Source of the DNA: Acidobacteriota bacterium
GTDB taxonomy: Bacteria; Acidobacteriota; Vicinamibacteria; Vicinamibacterales; UBA2999
Direction of reading: 5' to 3'
DNA: 40,194 bases
Assembly: GCA_030650395.1 (NCBI GenBank)
Contig: JAUSDY010000075.1
Span: 1-40,194 of the forward strand
The translations under genes and the position numbers were made by a program. The notes beneath the pieces were generated by a model. That model worked only from the letters and a program-made list of their open reading frames with translations. It ran no database searches and had not been told where the DNA came from. This document shows, in pieces, positions 18,966 to 26,136 of the stretch. Every line of letters begins with the position of its first letter. Position 1 is the stretch's first letter.

Positions 18966-20450
18966 TCAGCCGCGGCGCAGCTTACTGTTCCTGAAGCCGT
19001 AGACGACGTAGAGCACGAGGCCGATGGCCAGCCACCATCCAAAGCGGACCCAGGCTTGAGGCGGCAGTCCGATCATGATGAACAGACATGCGGCCACGCC
19101 CAGCGGGGCAATGACCCACACGAACGGCACCTTGAACGGACGGGGACGGTCGGGCTCCTTGACGCGCAGCACCAGCACCCCGGCGCACACCAGCGCAAAC
19201 GCGAACAGCGTCCCGATGTTAGTCAGGTCGTAGGTTTCGGCCGCATCGCCGATCATCGACGCCAACGCCACGAGAATGCCGGTCACCAGCGTGGCGGTGT
19301 ACGGAATGCGGGTCTTGGGATCGATCCGCGCGACCCACTCCGGCAGCAGGCCGTCACGCGCCATGGCAAAAAAGATCCGCGGCTGCCCGTACTGAAATAC
19401 GAGCAGGACCGCCGACATCGAGATGGCCGCGCCGAAGGCGACGATCATGCTCACGCCCGAGAACCCAATCAGCTCCAGTGCGCGAGACAGCGGGTCGGCA
19501 ACCCCAAGCTCGGTGTAGGGCACCATGCCGGTGATGACGGCGCCGACGATCACGTAGATGACGGTGCACACGGCTAACCCCCCAAGAATGCCGATGGGCA
19601 GGTTGCGTTGCGGGTTCTTCGTCTCTTCCGCGGCGGTGGAGATGGCGTCGAACCCGATGTAGGCGAAGAACACGATGGCCGCGCCTTGATGGATGCCGGT
19701 GAAGCCGTTGGGCGCAAACGGGGTGTAATTGGCGGGGGTGATGTGCGTCGCGCCCACGCCGATGAAGAGGGCAAGCACCGCCAGCTTGATGATCACCATG
19801 ACCATGTTGGCCCGGGCGCTCTCGCGCGCGCCGCGCAGCAGCAGCCAGGTGATCAACATCACGATGCCAAACGCGGGGAGGTTGACGAGAACCGGGATGC
19901 CGAACAGTTGCGGCGCGGTGGTGAGCAGTCCGTTGACATCGGGATTCGAGCTCAGGAGCGCCGTGCGATATCCCGTGGTCAGCCACACCGGCAGGTCAAG
20001 CCCGACACCGCGAACCAGTGTATTGAAGTAGTCACCCCACGAGATCGCCACGGCGACGTTGCCCACCGCGTACTCGAGCATCAGGTCCCAGCCGATGATC
20101 CACGCGACCAGCTCGCCGAGCGTGGCGTAGGAATAGGCGTAGGCGCTGCCGGCTTGCGGGATCATCGCCGCCAGCTCCGCGTAGCACAGCGCCGCGAGCG
20201 CGCAGGCGCCGCCAAGCAGGATGAACGAGAAGACGAGCGCCGGGCCGGCGGCGTAGCGAATCACCGTGCCGTCAGGTCCGACCTGGCCCGCGGCCGCGGT
20301 GCCAATCGCGCCAAAGATGCCGGCGCCGATCACCGCGCCGATCGCCAGCATCACCAGGTCGCCGGCGCCCAGCACGCGCTTCAGGGCACGCGGGTCCGAC
20401 TCGTCGATCACCAGTTCCGCGATCGGCTTTCGCTGAAACAGTTGGTTCAT
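18966..20450 (-). CDS. APC-superfamily amino acid permease (CAT type)
   Basis: A protein of 494 aa with about 12-14 transmembrane segments. The N-terminus has LKRVLGAGDLVMLAIGAVIGAGIFG, the classic APC substrate-binding GxGIFG motif of TM1. AGSAYAYSYATLGELVAWIIGWDLMLEYAV and FFAYIGFDAISTAAEETKNPQRNLPIGI are diagnostic of the cationic amino acid transporter branch. It probably imports an amino acid with a proton in the inner membrane; the substrate cannot be told. The start MNQLFQRKP was preferred to the MLARMNQ start four codons upstream because the latter overlaps the TACAAT promoter. The promoter leaves a leader of only a few bases. Confidence 0.93.
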   Translation of the reverse strand: MNQLFQRKPIAELVIDESDPRALKRVLGAGDLVMLAIGAVIGAGIFGAIGTAAAGQVGPDGTVIRYAAGPALVFSFILLGGACALAALCYAELAAMIPQAGSAYAYSYATLGELVAWIIGWDLMLEYAVGNVAVAISWGDYFNTLVRGVGLDLPVWLTTGYRTALLSSNPDVNGLLTTAPQLFGIPVLVNLPAFGIVMLITWLLLRGARESARANMVMVIIKLAVLALFIGVGATHITPANYTPFAPNGFTGIHQGAAIVFFAYIGFDAISTAAEETKNPQRNLPIGILGGLAVCTVIYVIVGAVITGMVPYTELGVADPLSRALELIGFSGVSMIVAFGAAISMSAVLLVFQYGQPRIFFAMARDGLLPEWVARIDPKTRIPYTATLVTGILVALASMIGDAAETYDLTNIGTLFAFALVCAGVLVLRVKEPDRPRPFKVPFVWVIAPLGVAACLFIMIGLPPQAWVRFGWWLAIGLVLYVVYGFRNSKLRRG

Positions 20451-20460
20451 ACGCGCGAGC

Positions 20461-20466
20461 ATTGTA
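20461..20466 (-). promoter_or_regulatory. -10 box TACAAT for the APC permease
   Basis: TACAAT on the minus strand lies ten bases before the ATG at 20450, so the mRNA would have a leader of about 3-5 nt and no room for a Shine-Dalgarno sequence. Confidence 0.55.
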
Positions 20467-20472
20467 GTGGTA

Positions 20473-20528
20473 GGGCGCCCCTTTATGGGGCGCCGGTGGC
20501 GACAAACCTTCAGGTTTGTCGGGCGCCC
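20473..20528. repeat. Pair of simple palindromes between kinase remnant and APC permease
   Basis: First, GGCGCCCC and GGGGCGCC arms around TTTAT (20474-20494). Second, GACAAACCTTCAGGTTTGTC (20501-20520). GGGCGCCC flanks both at 20473 and 20521. The second has the same arms as the ends of the 53-bp element at 2586-2638. The composite abuts the stop codon of the kinase remnant. Confidence 0.85.
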
Positions 20529-20529
20529 A

Positions 20530-21721
20530 TCAGCGCTGCCTCACATCGCTGGCCCAGTTCACGATCACGTTGTATTTCGGCGCCGCCAGTTGCACCAGAT
20601 CCACGGGGTACAAGAAGCGCTGGCCATCCGCCGACGCGGCCGGAAAGGAACCGCGTTGCGTCGGCGGCTCCGTGAAGAGCCGCTGCGTGGGGCCGAGCGA
20701 AAACGGATCCTGGCTGACGACCGGCGCCACCCACAGACTGCCGCGAGAGGCGTAGTACAACTCCTTGCCGTCGCGCCGCCATTGGGGCGGGCTGTTGCCG
20801 CCGCCGCTTTGCGACAACTGCCACTTGCCGTCGAGTGACGGGAACGGCTGCACGTAGGCTTCCATGCGGCCGGACTCGCTCGAGATGTAGCCGAGCAGCC
20901 GCCCGTCGGGCGACAGGCGCGCGCGCGGATCGTCGGCGGGGGTCCGAACGAGTGGCGCAAGCGTGCGCGGGCCGTCCAATGGCAGAAGCCAGAGGTCGCT
21001 GTTGGTCTTGGGATCGAGCCGGCTCACGATCAATGCGCGACCGTCCGGCGTCCAGTCGTCGGCAAAGGTCGGCGTGCTCGACTTGTACAACACGTCCTCT
21101 TGACCGGCGCCGTTCGAGAGCTTTCGCATCAGCTGAAACTTGCCGTTTCGGCTCGATCGGTACGCGATGTAGCGCCCATCGGGCGACCACACCGGGAAGC
21201 CGTCGTCTGCCGGATCGAACGTCAGCCGCGACCCCCCACCCCCCTCGAGATCGATCACGTGAATGTCGCCGGTGCGCGTGCGAGCGTCCGGCCGCGTGAC
21301 CGCAACCCGCCGGTTGTCGGGTGACAGCCGGGGCGACGTAGAGATCGGCCTCGCCCACGATGCCCACCTCTGTGCCGGTGCGATCGAACCACGTCAGACG
21401 TTGGGTCGGCGCCTGTGCCGCGCTGCTGTAGACCAGGCGCGCCTCGGCCAGCTCCATCACGAGCGCAGAGGTTTCCCCTGATTGTTCGAAGCCGTAGATC
21501 TGCGCGATGTGCGGATGGTTGAGCGACGCCAGCGTCTTCGCTTCGCGCTCGAACCGCGCCAGCCGGTCGGGGTCATTCGCAAAGGTATCGGGGAGAATCT
21601 TCAGCGCGACGTCGCGGCCGAGCTTGGTGTCGCGCGCGCGATAGACCTCGCCCATGCCGCCGGCGCCGAGCGAACCCAGCACTTCGTACGGACCTAATCG
21701 TGTGCCGGGCGTCAGCGACAT
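20530..21721 (-). pseudogene. Ser/Thr kinase-TolB propeller protein with most of the kinase domain deleted
   Basis: The gene starts like an acidobacterial protein kinase: [26 protein letters not shown] (glycine loop) and VALKILPD (catalytic lysine). Just after ...SALVMEL it jumps to AEARLVYSSAAQAPTQRLTW, which belongs to the C-terminal propeller. The catalytic loop HRD, DFG and the membrane segment are missing. At 21330-21333 (GGGG on the plus strand) one extra base shifts the frame; downstream the other frame continues LSPDNRRVAVTRPDARTRTG, SPDGRYIAYRSSRNGKFQLM and similar PD40 repeats to 20530. Intact relatives are about 800-900 residues. It cannot be an active kinase. The 5' end is repeated at 23976-24126. 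Confidence 0.82.
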
Positions 21722-21731
21722 TGGATGCCGG

Positions 21732-21737
21732 ATTGTA
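21732..21737 (-). promoter_or_regulatory. -10 box TACAAT of the kinase remnant
   Basis: TACAATCC on the minus strand, ten bases before the ATG at 21721. The second kinase fragment at 24126 has TATAATCC at a similar place. Confidence 0.5.
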
Positions 21738-21777
21738 GTCCCGCCCGTCTGATGCGCCTGCTGCGAATGGACGCGAG

Positions 21778-21783
21778 TAGAAT
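21778..21783 (+). promoter_or_regulatory. -10-like box TAGAAT before the nucleotidyltransferase
   Basis: TAGAATGG lies 18 bases before the ATG at 21802 in the gap between divergent genes; the predicted leader would be about 11-12 nt. Assigned by position and partial match only. Confidence 0.4.
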
Positions 21784-21801
21784 GGAGCCCTAACTCCTCA
21801 C

Positions 21802-22428
21802 ATGGAAAGACCCGCGCGCAATCAGGTCGACAGCCGGATGGATGCCCTGCTCGCCGAAGGCCAGGAGTACTTCATGGGTGTTGGTGGAATTCACAACGCG
21901 GCGGCGGCGATCGGAGGTCTGCTCGCCGATCTGACGATCGACTACGCGATCGCCGGCGCGCTGGCTCTCGCGGAGCACGGCTTCAAACGTTTCACCACCG
22001 ATGTCGACGTTCTCATTCGCCGCGAAGACCTGGCGCGCTTCAAGACACAGTGGCTGGGTCGCGGGTATGTCGACGTGCGGCCCGGCGGCAAAGCCGTTCG
22101 GGATACGGCCAACAACATCAAGATCGACTTCCTGCTGACGGGAGATTTCCCGGGCGACGGCAAGCCCAAGCCCGTCGCCTTTCCTGACCCCAGGGCAGCG
22201 GGCGTTCAGGGCACCAAATACCGCGTCGTCTCTCTGCCGCGACTGATCGAAATGAAGCTGGCCTCGGGGATGACCGCTCCTCACCGGCTGCACGACCTGG
22301 CCGACATCCTTCGGCTCATTCGTGAGGCGGGCCTGCCAAAGGCCCTGTCGTTCGAACTCGACCCCTACGTGCGGGCGAAGTTCGACGAGCTGTGGATCCT
22401 CGCGCAGCACGAAGACGACGACTACTGA
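21802..22428 (+). CDS. AbiEii-like nucleotidyltransferase
   Basis: A protein of 208 aa. The central phrase IAGALALAEHGFKRFTTDVDVLI contains a G...HG..R.T.DVD nucleotidyltransferase signature, with two aspartates (DVD) to bind metal and NTP; a further acidic strand is KIDFLL. YRVVSLPRLIEMKLASGM and HDLADILRLI match the C-terminal helical part of AbiEii/AbiGii-type toxins and related stand-alone nucleotidyltransferases. AbiEii toxins modify tRNA or other targets and usually pair with an AbiEi antitoxin; no such gene is adjacent. It may be an orphan, or belong to a non-toxin branch. It opens a cluster of toxin-antitoxin genes. Confidence 0.72.
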   Translation: MERPARNQVDSRMDALLAEGQEYFMGVGGIHNAAAAIGGLLADLTIDYAIAGALALAEHGFKRFTTDVDVLIRREDLARFKTQWLGRGYVDVRPGGKAVRDTANNIKIDFLLTGDFPGDGKPKPVAFPDPRAAGVQGTKYRVVSLPRLIEMKLASGMTAPHRLHDLADILRLIREAGLPKALSFELDPYVRAKFDELWILAQHEDDDY

Positions 22429-22511
22429 GCGTGTGTCGTCTGCCCAGGTTCATTTAGGATTCCGACACCGTTCCGGCCGGATTCCTGGGGCTGCTCGACC
22501 ATCAAGCCTAC

Positions 22512-22543
22512 ATGACATCAAATTACTGCTATCATGATGTCAT
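22512..22543 (+). promoter_or_regulatory. Promoter and inverted-repeat operator of the VapBC-type operon
   Basis: ATGACATCA (22512-22520) and TGATGTCAT (22535-22543) form a perfect 9-bp inverted repeat with a 14-base spacer, containing a -10-like TATCAT (22530-22535) and overlapping the antitoxin ATG at 22542. The box-to-start distance is six bases, so the mRNA is probably leaderless. An RHH antitoxin bound here would block its own promoter. Confidence 0.65.
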
Positions 22544-22787
22544 GATCAGAACTCAGATTCAGCTGGACCGGGACCAGTACGATCGACTGCGTGCCCTGGC
22601 GGCGCGCCGGTCGCAGTCCCTGGCTCAACTGGTTCGGGAAGGCGTAGATCGCGTGCTCGATGAATCGGACCGTGGCGGCACGTGGGAGGGCCTCTGGAAG
22701 GCAGTGGGCAGCTGTCACGATCCCGCGAACGCACGCGATGTTTCCGTACGCCACGACGAGTACCTGGCGAACGCGTACCGGTCATGA
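22542..22787 (+). CDS. Ribbon-helix-helix antitoxin (VapB-type)
   Basis: A protein of 81 aa. MIRTQIQLDRDQYDRLRALA is the opening strand and first helix of an RHH DNA-binding fold, and RSQSLAQLVREGVDRVL its second helix. The C-terminal part (GTWEGLWKAVGSCHD) should wrap the toxin. The start was placed at 22542 because the upstream in-frame ATG at 22512 lies in the operator. Its stop overlaps the toxin start (ATGA), typical for a coupled pair. It probably neutralises the PIN toxin and represses the operon through the inverted repeat. Confidence 0.85.
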   Translation: MIRTQIQLDRDQYDRLRALAARRSQSLAQLVREGVDRVLDESDRGGTWEGLWKAVGSCHDPANARDVSVRHDEYLANAYRS

Positions 22788-23185
22788 GCCGCGTCTTTGT
22801 CGACACGTCCGCCATCTACGCCTTGTTGGTCGTCGAGGACGACCGGCACGATCAGGCGAAATCGATGCTGGCGTCCCTGCAACAGGAGCCCGTCTCTCTG
22901 GTCTCGACCTCGTTCGTCGTGCAGGAGGCGACCGCGCTGCTGCAAGCGCGGATCGGCATCCTGGCGGTGCGGACGTTCCATCAGCACGTCGTTCCCGCGA
23001 TCGAGATCGAGTGGGTGGAATCGGTGCGCTACGAACGCGCCATGCTGGCGCTGCTGGCGGCCAACAGCCGCGAGGTCAGCCTCACCGACTGGACCAGCTT
23101 CGACTGCATGCGTCAGCGCGGCATCGATCGCGCCTTCGCGTTCGACACCCACTTCGCCGCGCAGGGATTCACGCTGGTGTCCTGA
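22784..23185 (+). CDS. vapC: PIN-domain toxin ribonuclease (VapC type)
   Basis: A protein of 133 aa. The acidic residues of a PIN nuclease are visible: D7 in VFVDTSAIYALL, the glutamate in FVVQEATALL, D in SLTDWTSFDCM and D in FAFDTHF. VapC toxins cut tRNA or rRNA in a Mg-dependent manner when the labile antitoxin is lost. Length is normal. Start at 22784 was chosen from the four-base overlap with the antitoxin; an ORF start 34 codons upstream lies inside the antitoxin gene. Confidence 0.9.
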   Translation: MSRVFVDTSAIYALLVVEDDRHDQAKSMLASLQQEPVSLVSTSFVVQEATALLQARIGILAVRTFHQHVVPAIEIEWVESVRYERAMLALLAANSREVSLTDWTSFDCMRQRGIDRAFAFDTHFAAQGFTLVS

Positions 23186-23348
23186 ACGGGTGTCTTCTGC
23201 CGACGGCGCTCATTTGATCAACCCGCTCTATCCGACTCTCAGGGGGCAACGACACGCGCCGACATCATAGCCCACGGCATCGCCGGCGGTCATGCCGTGC
23301 GCGGCCGCTATACCCCGGATGGCGAGGCGCCATTAACGAATCGCCGAG
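23186..23348. other. Gap between convergent toxin genes
   Basis: About 160 bases between vapC and the MazF-like gene, which face each other. I see no gene, no clear terminator with a T run and none of the palindromic families; short GC-rich self-complementary stretches occur near 23270-23300 but are weak. Confidence 0.4.
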
Positions 23349-23660
23349 TCAGTAGCCGAGAGCAAAGAGCAGCGCGTCGCGAACCTCGCCCAGGCGGGAG
23401 ACCGGAAGTGTGGCGATGATGCCGCCCAACCGGTTCTTTGAGACCGTCTGGACGTGATCGAGGTTGATGGCACAGACCTGAGGCATCCCGTCATCAGGAC
23501 CGAGGACCACTTCTGACGGCACGTCACGCACCGTGCGGGTGACGGGCGCGACGGTCACCTCGCCGAGGTACGCGAGAATCGAGTCGCGGGTCAGCACCAC
23601 GACCGGCCGTCGCTTGTCTGGCGGCGCGAATCGGTACCAGCGAATCTCGCCGCGCTTCAT
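23349..23660 (-). CDS. MazF/PemK-type endoribonuclease toxin
   Basis: A protein of 103 aa. MKRGEIRWYRFAPPDKRRPVVVLTRD is the standard MazF opening (RGEIW and RPVVVL strands), and VTVAPVTRTVRDVPSEVVLG and CAINLDHVQTVSKNRL match the remaining conserved core. These toxins cleave mRNA at short sequence motifs. ATG at 23660 was chosen because it overlaps the antitoxin stop by four bases; an upstream in-frame ATG at 23669 is possible. It pairs with the RHH protein encoded just before it. Confidence 0.88.
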   Translation of the reverse strand: MKRGEIRWYRFAPPDKRRPVVVLTRDSILAYLGEVTVAPVTRTVRDVPSEVVLGPDDGMPQVCAINLDHVQTVSKNRLGGIIATLPVSRLGEVRDALLFALGY

Positions 23661-23896
23661 TCCGGCCACACCTGCTCGGGCGGCCAGACATCGAACTCGC
23701 CACGCGCAACGGGTTTGGCGGCGTAGCCACGGCGGTGCCGGGCCTCCTGTTCGGCAGCCGCGAGTCGGGTGAGCGCATCACGCAGGGCCTGCCGCGCGAA
23801 CCCGGATCGCGTCGTCTTCAGTCGACGGGCCGCGCGATCCACGCGCGCGACCAGGTCAGGTTCCAGGGTCATCTGGACGGTTTTCACAGCAGCCAT
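23657..23896 (-). CDS. Ribbon-helix-helix antitoxin of the MazF-type toxin
   Basis: A protein of 79 aa. KTVQMTLEPDLVARVDRAAR and KTTRSGFARQALRDALTRL form the strand and two helices of an RHH DNA-binding domain. The acidic, tryptophan-containing tail (FDVWPPEQVWPE) resembles the toxin-binding tail of MazE-type antitoxins. The start MAAVKTVQM at 23896 was preferred to an ATG 11 codons upstream that lies in the operator-like region. An imperfect palindrome ATCGTTATAGCGAT (23900-23913) lies just upstream, over a possible -10, and may be the autoregulatory site. Confidence 0.82.
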   Translation of the reverse strand: MAAVKTVQMTLEPDLVARVDRAARRLKTTRSGFARQALRDALTRLAAAEQEARHRRGYAAKPVARGEFDVWPPEQVWPE

Positions 23897-23964
23897 TCTA
23901 TCGCTATAACGATGTGGATGCGAGTCCACATTGGCGGCCCGCCATGGCGCGTCCTCGTGGCACG

Positions 23965-24126
23965 TTACCTCTGCTGGAAAAGATTGTGCATGCTGGGAAG
24001 AATCTTCAGCGCGACGTCGCGGCCAAGTTTGGCATCGCGCGCGCGATAGACCTCGCCCATGCCGCCCGCACCAAGCGCGCCGAGCACTTCATAGGGGCCC
24101 AGGCGGGTGCCGGACGTCAGTGACAT
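23965..24126 (-). pseudogene. 5' fragment of a Ser/Thr kinase gene
   Basis: From ATG 24126 the frame reads [40 protein letters not shown] and KILP, then diverges into unrelated residues (SMHNLFQQR) and stops; only 53 residues remain. It is the same beginning as the kinase remnant at 21721 (about 88% identical DNA over roughly 150 bases, same direction), including a TATAATCC box upstream. Only the glycine loop and catalytic lysine are present, so it cannot be a kinase. It marks the right edge of the toxin-antitoxin island. Confidence 0.8.
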
Positions 24127-24138
24127 AAAGATGGGCGG

Positions 24139-24144
24139 ATTATA
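24139..24144 (-). promoter_or_regulatory. -10 box TATAAT overlapping the methyltransferase stop codon
   Basis: TATAATCC lies 12 bases before the ATG of the kinase fragment. The TAA stop of the rhodanese-methyltransferase gene is bases 3-5 of this TATAAT, so the promoter and the upstream gene's end are the same bases. Confidence 0.55.
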
Positions 24145-24988
24145 GCCCCGCCGCGCGCTCAGCCACGACCGACGCGACGAATCGTCCGTCCACTTCACCC
24201 TCGCGCGATCGGAGCACCGTCAGGGGCGAGACGAGTGACGCCAGCTCGCCATCATTCAGCAAGAACGCGGGGTTCCTGGGATGGCCGCGCTCGGCCTGGC
24301 GCGCGGTGAAGGTCTCGTAGAACAGCCGCCCACCCGGCTTCAGCGCGGCCAATAGCGCCGGCATCAGCGGTCGATGCAGATAGTTGAAGACGAAGACGGC
24401 GTCGTACGTGCCGGCCGCGACGTTCGGTGGCGTATCGCCTTCGAGATCGACAACGTCGGCGTTGAGCGTCAACCGCAATCGTTCCGCGGTCGAGCGCAGG
24501 AACGCGATCGCATCGGCATTGCGATCGATAGCGTGAACATCGAAGCCCGCGCTCGCGAGCAGGAGCGCATGCCGGCCGCGGCCGCACGCCACGTCGAGGA
24601 CTTTGCCACCGCGCGGCAGGAGATCCGCGTTGTCGATCAGCCACGGTGATGGCCCTCGAAGCGCGCCCGGTCCAAATGCGCGCGGCCCGGTCCACGGAGC
24701 CAGGCCACCGGCAAGATTCAACACGTTCTGAACGCCCGCCTCGACGAGCAGGCGCGAAGCCGCCACGCTTCTGACGCCGTGCTCGCAGTAAACCAGGATC
24801 GGCCGGCCATCGTCAGGCAACACCGCCGGCGCGGAGGCGACGAGGTCAACGGGCAGCAGCCACGCGTCGGGAATGTGGCCGAGCTGTTCGTACTCGCCAG
24901 GCGTGCGGACATCGAGCGCGAGAGCGCCGCCGCCCGCAAGCAGCGCACGGGCCTCATCGTGCGCAATGGTGCGGACGCCGGCCGACAT
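24140..24988 (-). CDS. Rhodanese-SAM methyltransferase fusion protein
   Basis: A protein of 282 aa, cytoplasmic. Residues 5-105 are a rhodanese domain: [19 protein letters not shown], the catalytic Cys68 in the active-site loop CEHGVRS, and NLAGGLAPW. Residues 113-275 are a class I methyltransferase: motif [17 protein letters not shown] (130-145), [13 protein letters not shown] and [15 protein letters not shown]. The second half resembles TehB-like thiopurine/tellurite methyltransferases. A fusion of sulfur transfer with methylation suggests handling of a thiol, selenium or tellurium species, but the substrate is a guess. The gene begins 20 bases after the truncated tannase gene, so the two may be cotranscribed. 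Confidence 0.88.
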   Translation of the reverse strand: MSAGVRTIAHDEARALLAGGGALALDVRTPGEYEQLGHIPDAWLLPVDLVASAPAVLPDDGRPILVYCEHGVRSVAASRLLVEAGVQNVLNLAGGLAPWTGPRAFGPGALRGPSPWLIDNADLLPRGGKVLDVACGRGRHALLLASAGFDVHAIDRNADAIAFLRSTAERLRLTLNADVVDLEGDTPPNVAAGTYDAVFVFNYLHRPLMPALLAALKPGGRLFYETFTARQAERGHPRNPAFLLNDGELASLVSPLTVLRSREGEVDGRFVASVVAERAAGL

Positions 24989-25008
24989 TTATGGCGCCGC
25001 GACCGACG

Positions 25009-26013
25009 TCATGGCTTCGCCGACGTCGTCGCTTTTCTCGGCGGCGCCACGAGATCGGCGAGACACGAAAAGCTGGCGGCTTCGTCGATGCTGCCGGTGC
25101 CCTTATAGCGCGCCACCAGCATCTTCTTGGCCGCCTCGACCTGCGGCGGCGTCAGGCATGCCGGTTCGTCGGCCCCTGCCGCGCAGGCCAGCTTCGCCGG
25201 GTCGAAATTGCAGCGGCGCGGATCATCGATGATCCCGTCCTTCAAGCCATCGATGCCGTCGCATGCTTCCACTGCGGACTTCGTCAGCAGCCCGAGCTTG
25301 GCCTGCGAAAACAGCGGCTTGCCGTCCGCCGCGTGCGTGGCGATCCACGACGACAGGAAGCCGAAGGTCTGGCGGATGCGGTTGGCGGCCGGATCGCCGG
25401 CGACGATGCCGTCGTAGTCGTCGGGATAGCGTTGCGCTTCCGACAGCGCCTGGTGGCCGCCGGCCGAGCAGCCGACGAAATAGGATTTGTCGGCAAACCG
25501 TCCCGCGGCGTTGCGGATGATCAGCTTGGACGACTCGGTCATGACGTGCACGGCGCGATGGCCGTAGTCGATCAGCTTTTCGGGGTGGCCCTGGCCGAAC
25601 TTCATGTCGTCGCCGGTGTGGCCGGTGTCGGTGCTCGCCGTCGCGTAGCCGCGGCGCAACGCGTTCGCCATCGCCGCGTAGGAAATCGACCCCTGGTAGC
25701 CGCCGTTGCCGACACCCTGGAACTTGCCGTTCCACTTGTCGGCGGGAGGAATCCAGACCTCGAACTTGATGTCCGAGTCGCTCGTGGGCCGCGCGGTGGC
25801 CTCGACGCGGCAGAATTCCGGCAGCGTCATCGCCGTTTGCGAGCCCGGCGCCGTGAAGGCCCCGGCGGCGACCGGCCGCGACGCGTTAATCGTGACGTTG
25901 GGAATCGTGAGGGTCGCGAGGCTTGCGCAATCAGTCCCTGGCGCGGCCGTCAGCGCGACGGTGAGCACCGGCACTGACGCGGCGGCAATCGCGACGACAA
26001 AGCGACGGGTCAT
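25009..26013 (-). CDS. Tannase/feruloyl esterase family protein, C-terminally truncated
   Basis: A protein of 334 aa with a signal peptide (MTRRFVVAIAAASVPVLTVA) and the tannase-family features CASLATLTIPNVTI, FCRVEATARPTSDSDIKFEVW, WNGKFQGVGNGGYQG, the nucleophile motif VGCSAGGHQALSEAQRYP and DGIVAGDPAANR. Family members are about 520-560 residues and have a catalytic Asp and His in a CS-D-HC arrangement near the C-terminus. Here the protein leaves the family after KMLVARYKGTG (about 25090) and ends in the unrelated SIDEAASFSCLADLVAPPRK. The acid and histidine are therefore missing and activity is doubtful. Start by AGGAGG 8 bases upstream. It may be regarded as a pseudogene. Confidence 0.8.
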   Translation of the reverse strand: MTRRFVVAIAAASVPVLTVALTAAPGTDCASLATLTIPNVTINASRPVAAGAFTAPGSQTAMTLPEFCRVEATARPTSDSDIKFEVWIPPADKWNGKFQGVGNGGYQGSISYAAMANALRRGYATASTDTGHTGDDMKFGQGHPEKLIDYGHRAVHVMTESSKLIIRNAAGRFADKSYFVGCSAGGHQALSEAQRYPDDYDGIVAGDPAANRIRQTFGFLSSWIATHAADGKPLFSQAKLGLLTKSAVEACDGIDGLKDGIIDDPRRCNFDPAKLACAAGADEPACLTPPQVEAAKKMLVARYKGTGSIDEAASFSCLADLVAPPRKATTSAKP

Positions 26014-26031
26014 AAAGCGGCCTCCTGCTTG

Positions 26032-26083
26032 CCCTGAGCGAGTTCGCGGTCGACTGAAGGTCGATCGCGAACGAGTCGAAGGG
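26032..26083. repeat. CCCTGAGCGA...GAGTCGAAGGG palindromic repeat
   Basis: Conserved outer ends enclose arms GTTCGCGGTCGAC and GTCGATCGCGAAC (12 of 13 pairing) around TGAAG. It sits in the tannase leader between the -10 box at 26086-26091 and the ribosome site. Same family as 3944-3992 and 32894-32940, but different stem arms. Confidence 0.85.
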
Positions 26084-26085
26084 TG

Positions 26086-26091
26086 ATTATA
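26086..26091 (-). promoter_or_regulatory. -10 box TATAAT for the tannase gene
   Basis: TATAATCA on the minus strand, about 72 bases before the start at 26013. The palindromic repeat begins two bases after the box and occupies most of the leader, as at the DUF1592 gene. Confidence 0.55.
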
Positions 26092-26136
26092 GGTCCAGGT
26101 TGACGCGCCGGTTATAGTCATCACTCCGGAGGTCCG

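Noticed and set aside
21802-23896. Phage or integrative element carrying the toxin genes
   Set aside because: No integrase, transposase, tRNA or att-like repeat was found; the only direct repeats are the kinase 5' ends.
26100-26118. TTGACG plus TATAGT as a complete sigma-70 promoter for the DUF1028 gene
   Set aside because: The spacer would be only 7 bases; the -10 may be real but not this -35.
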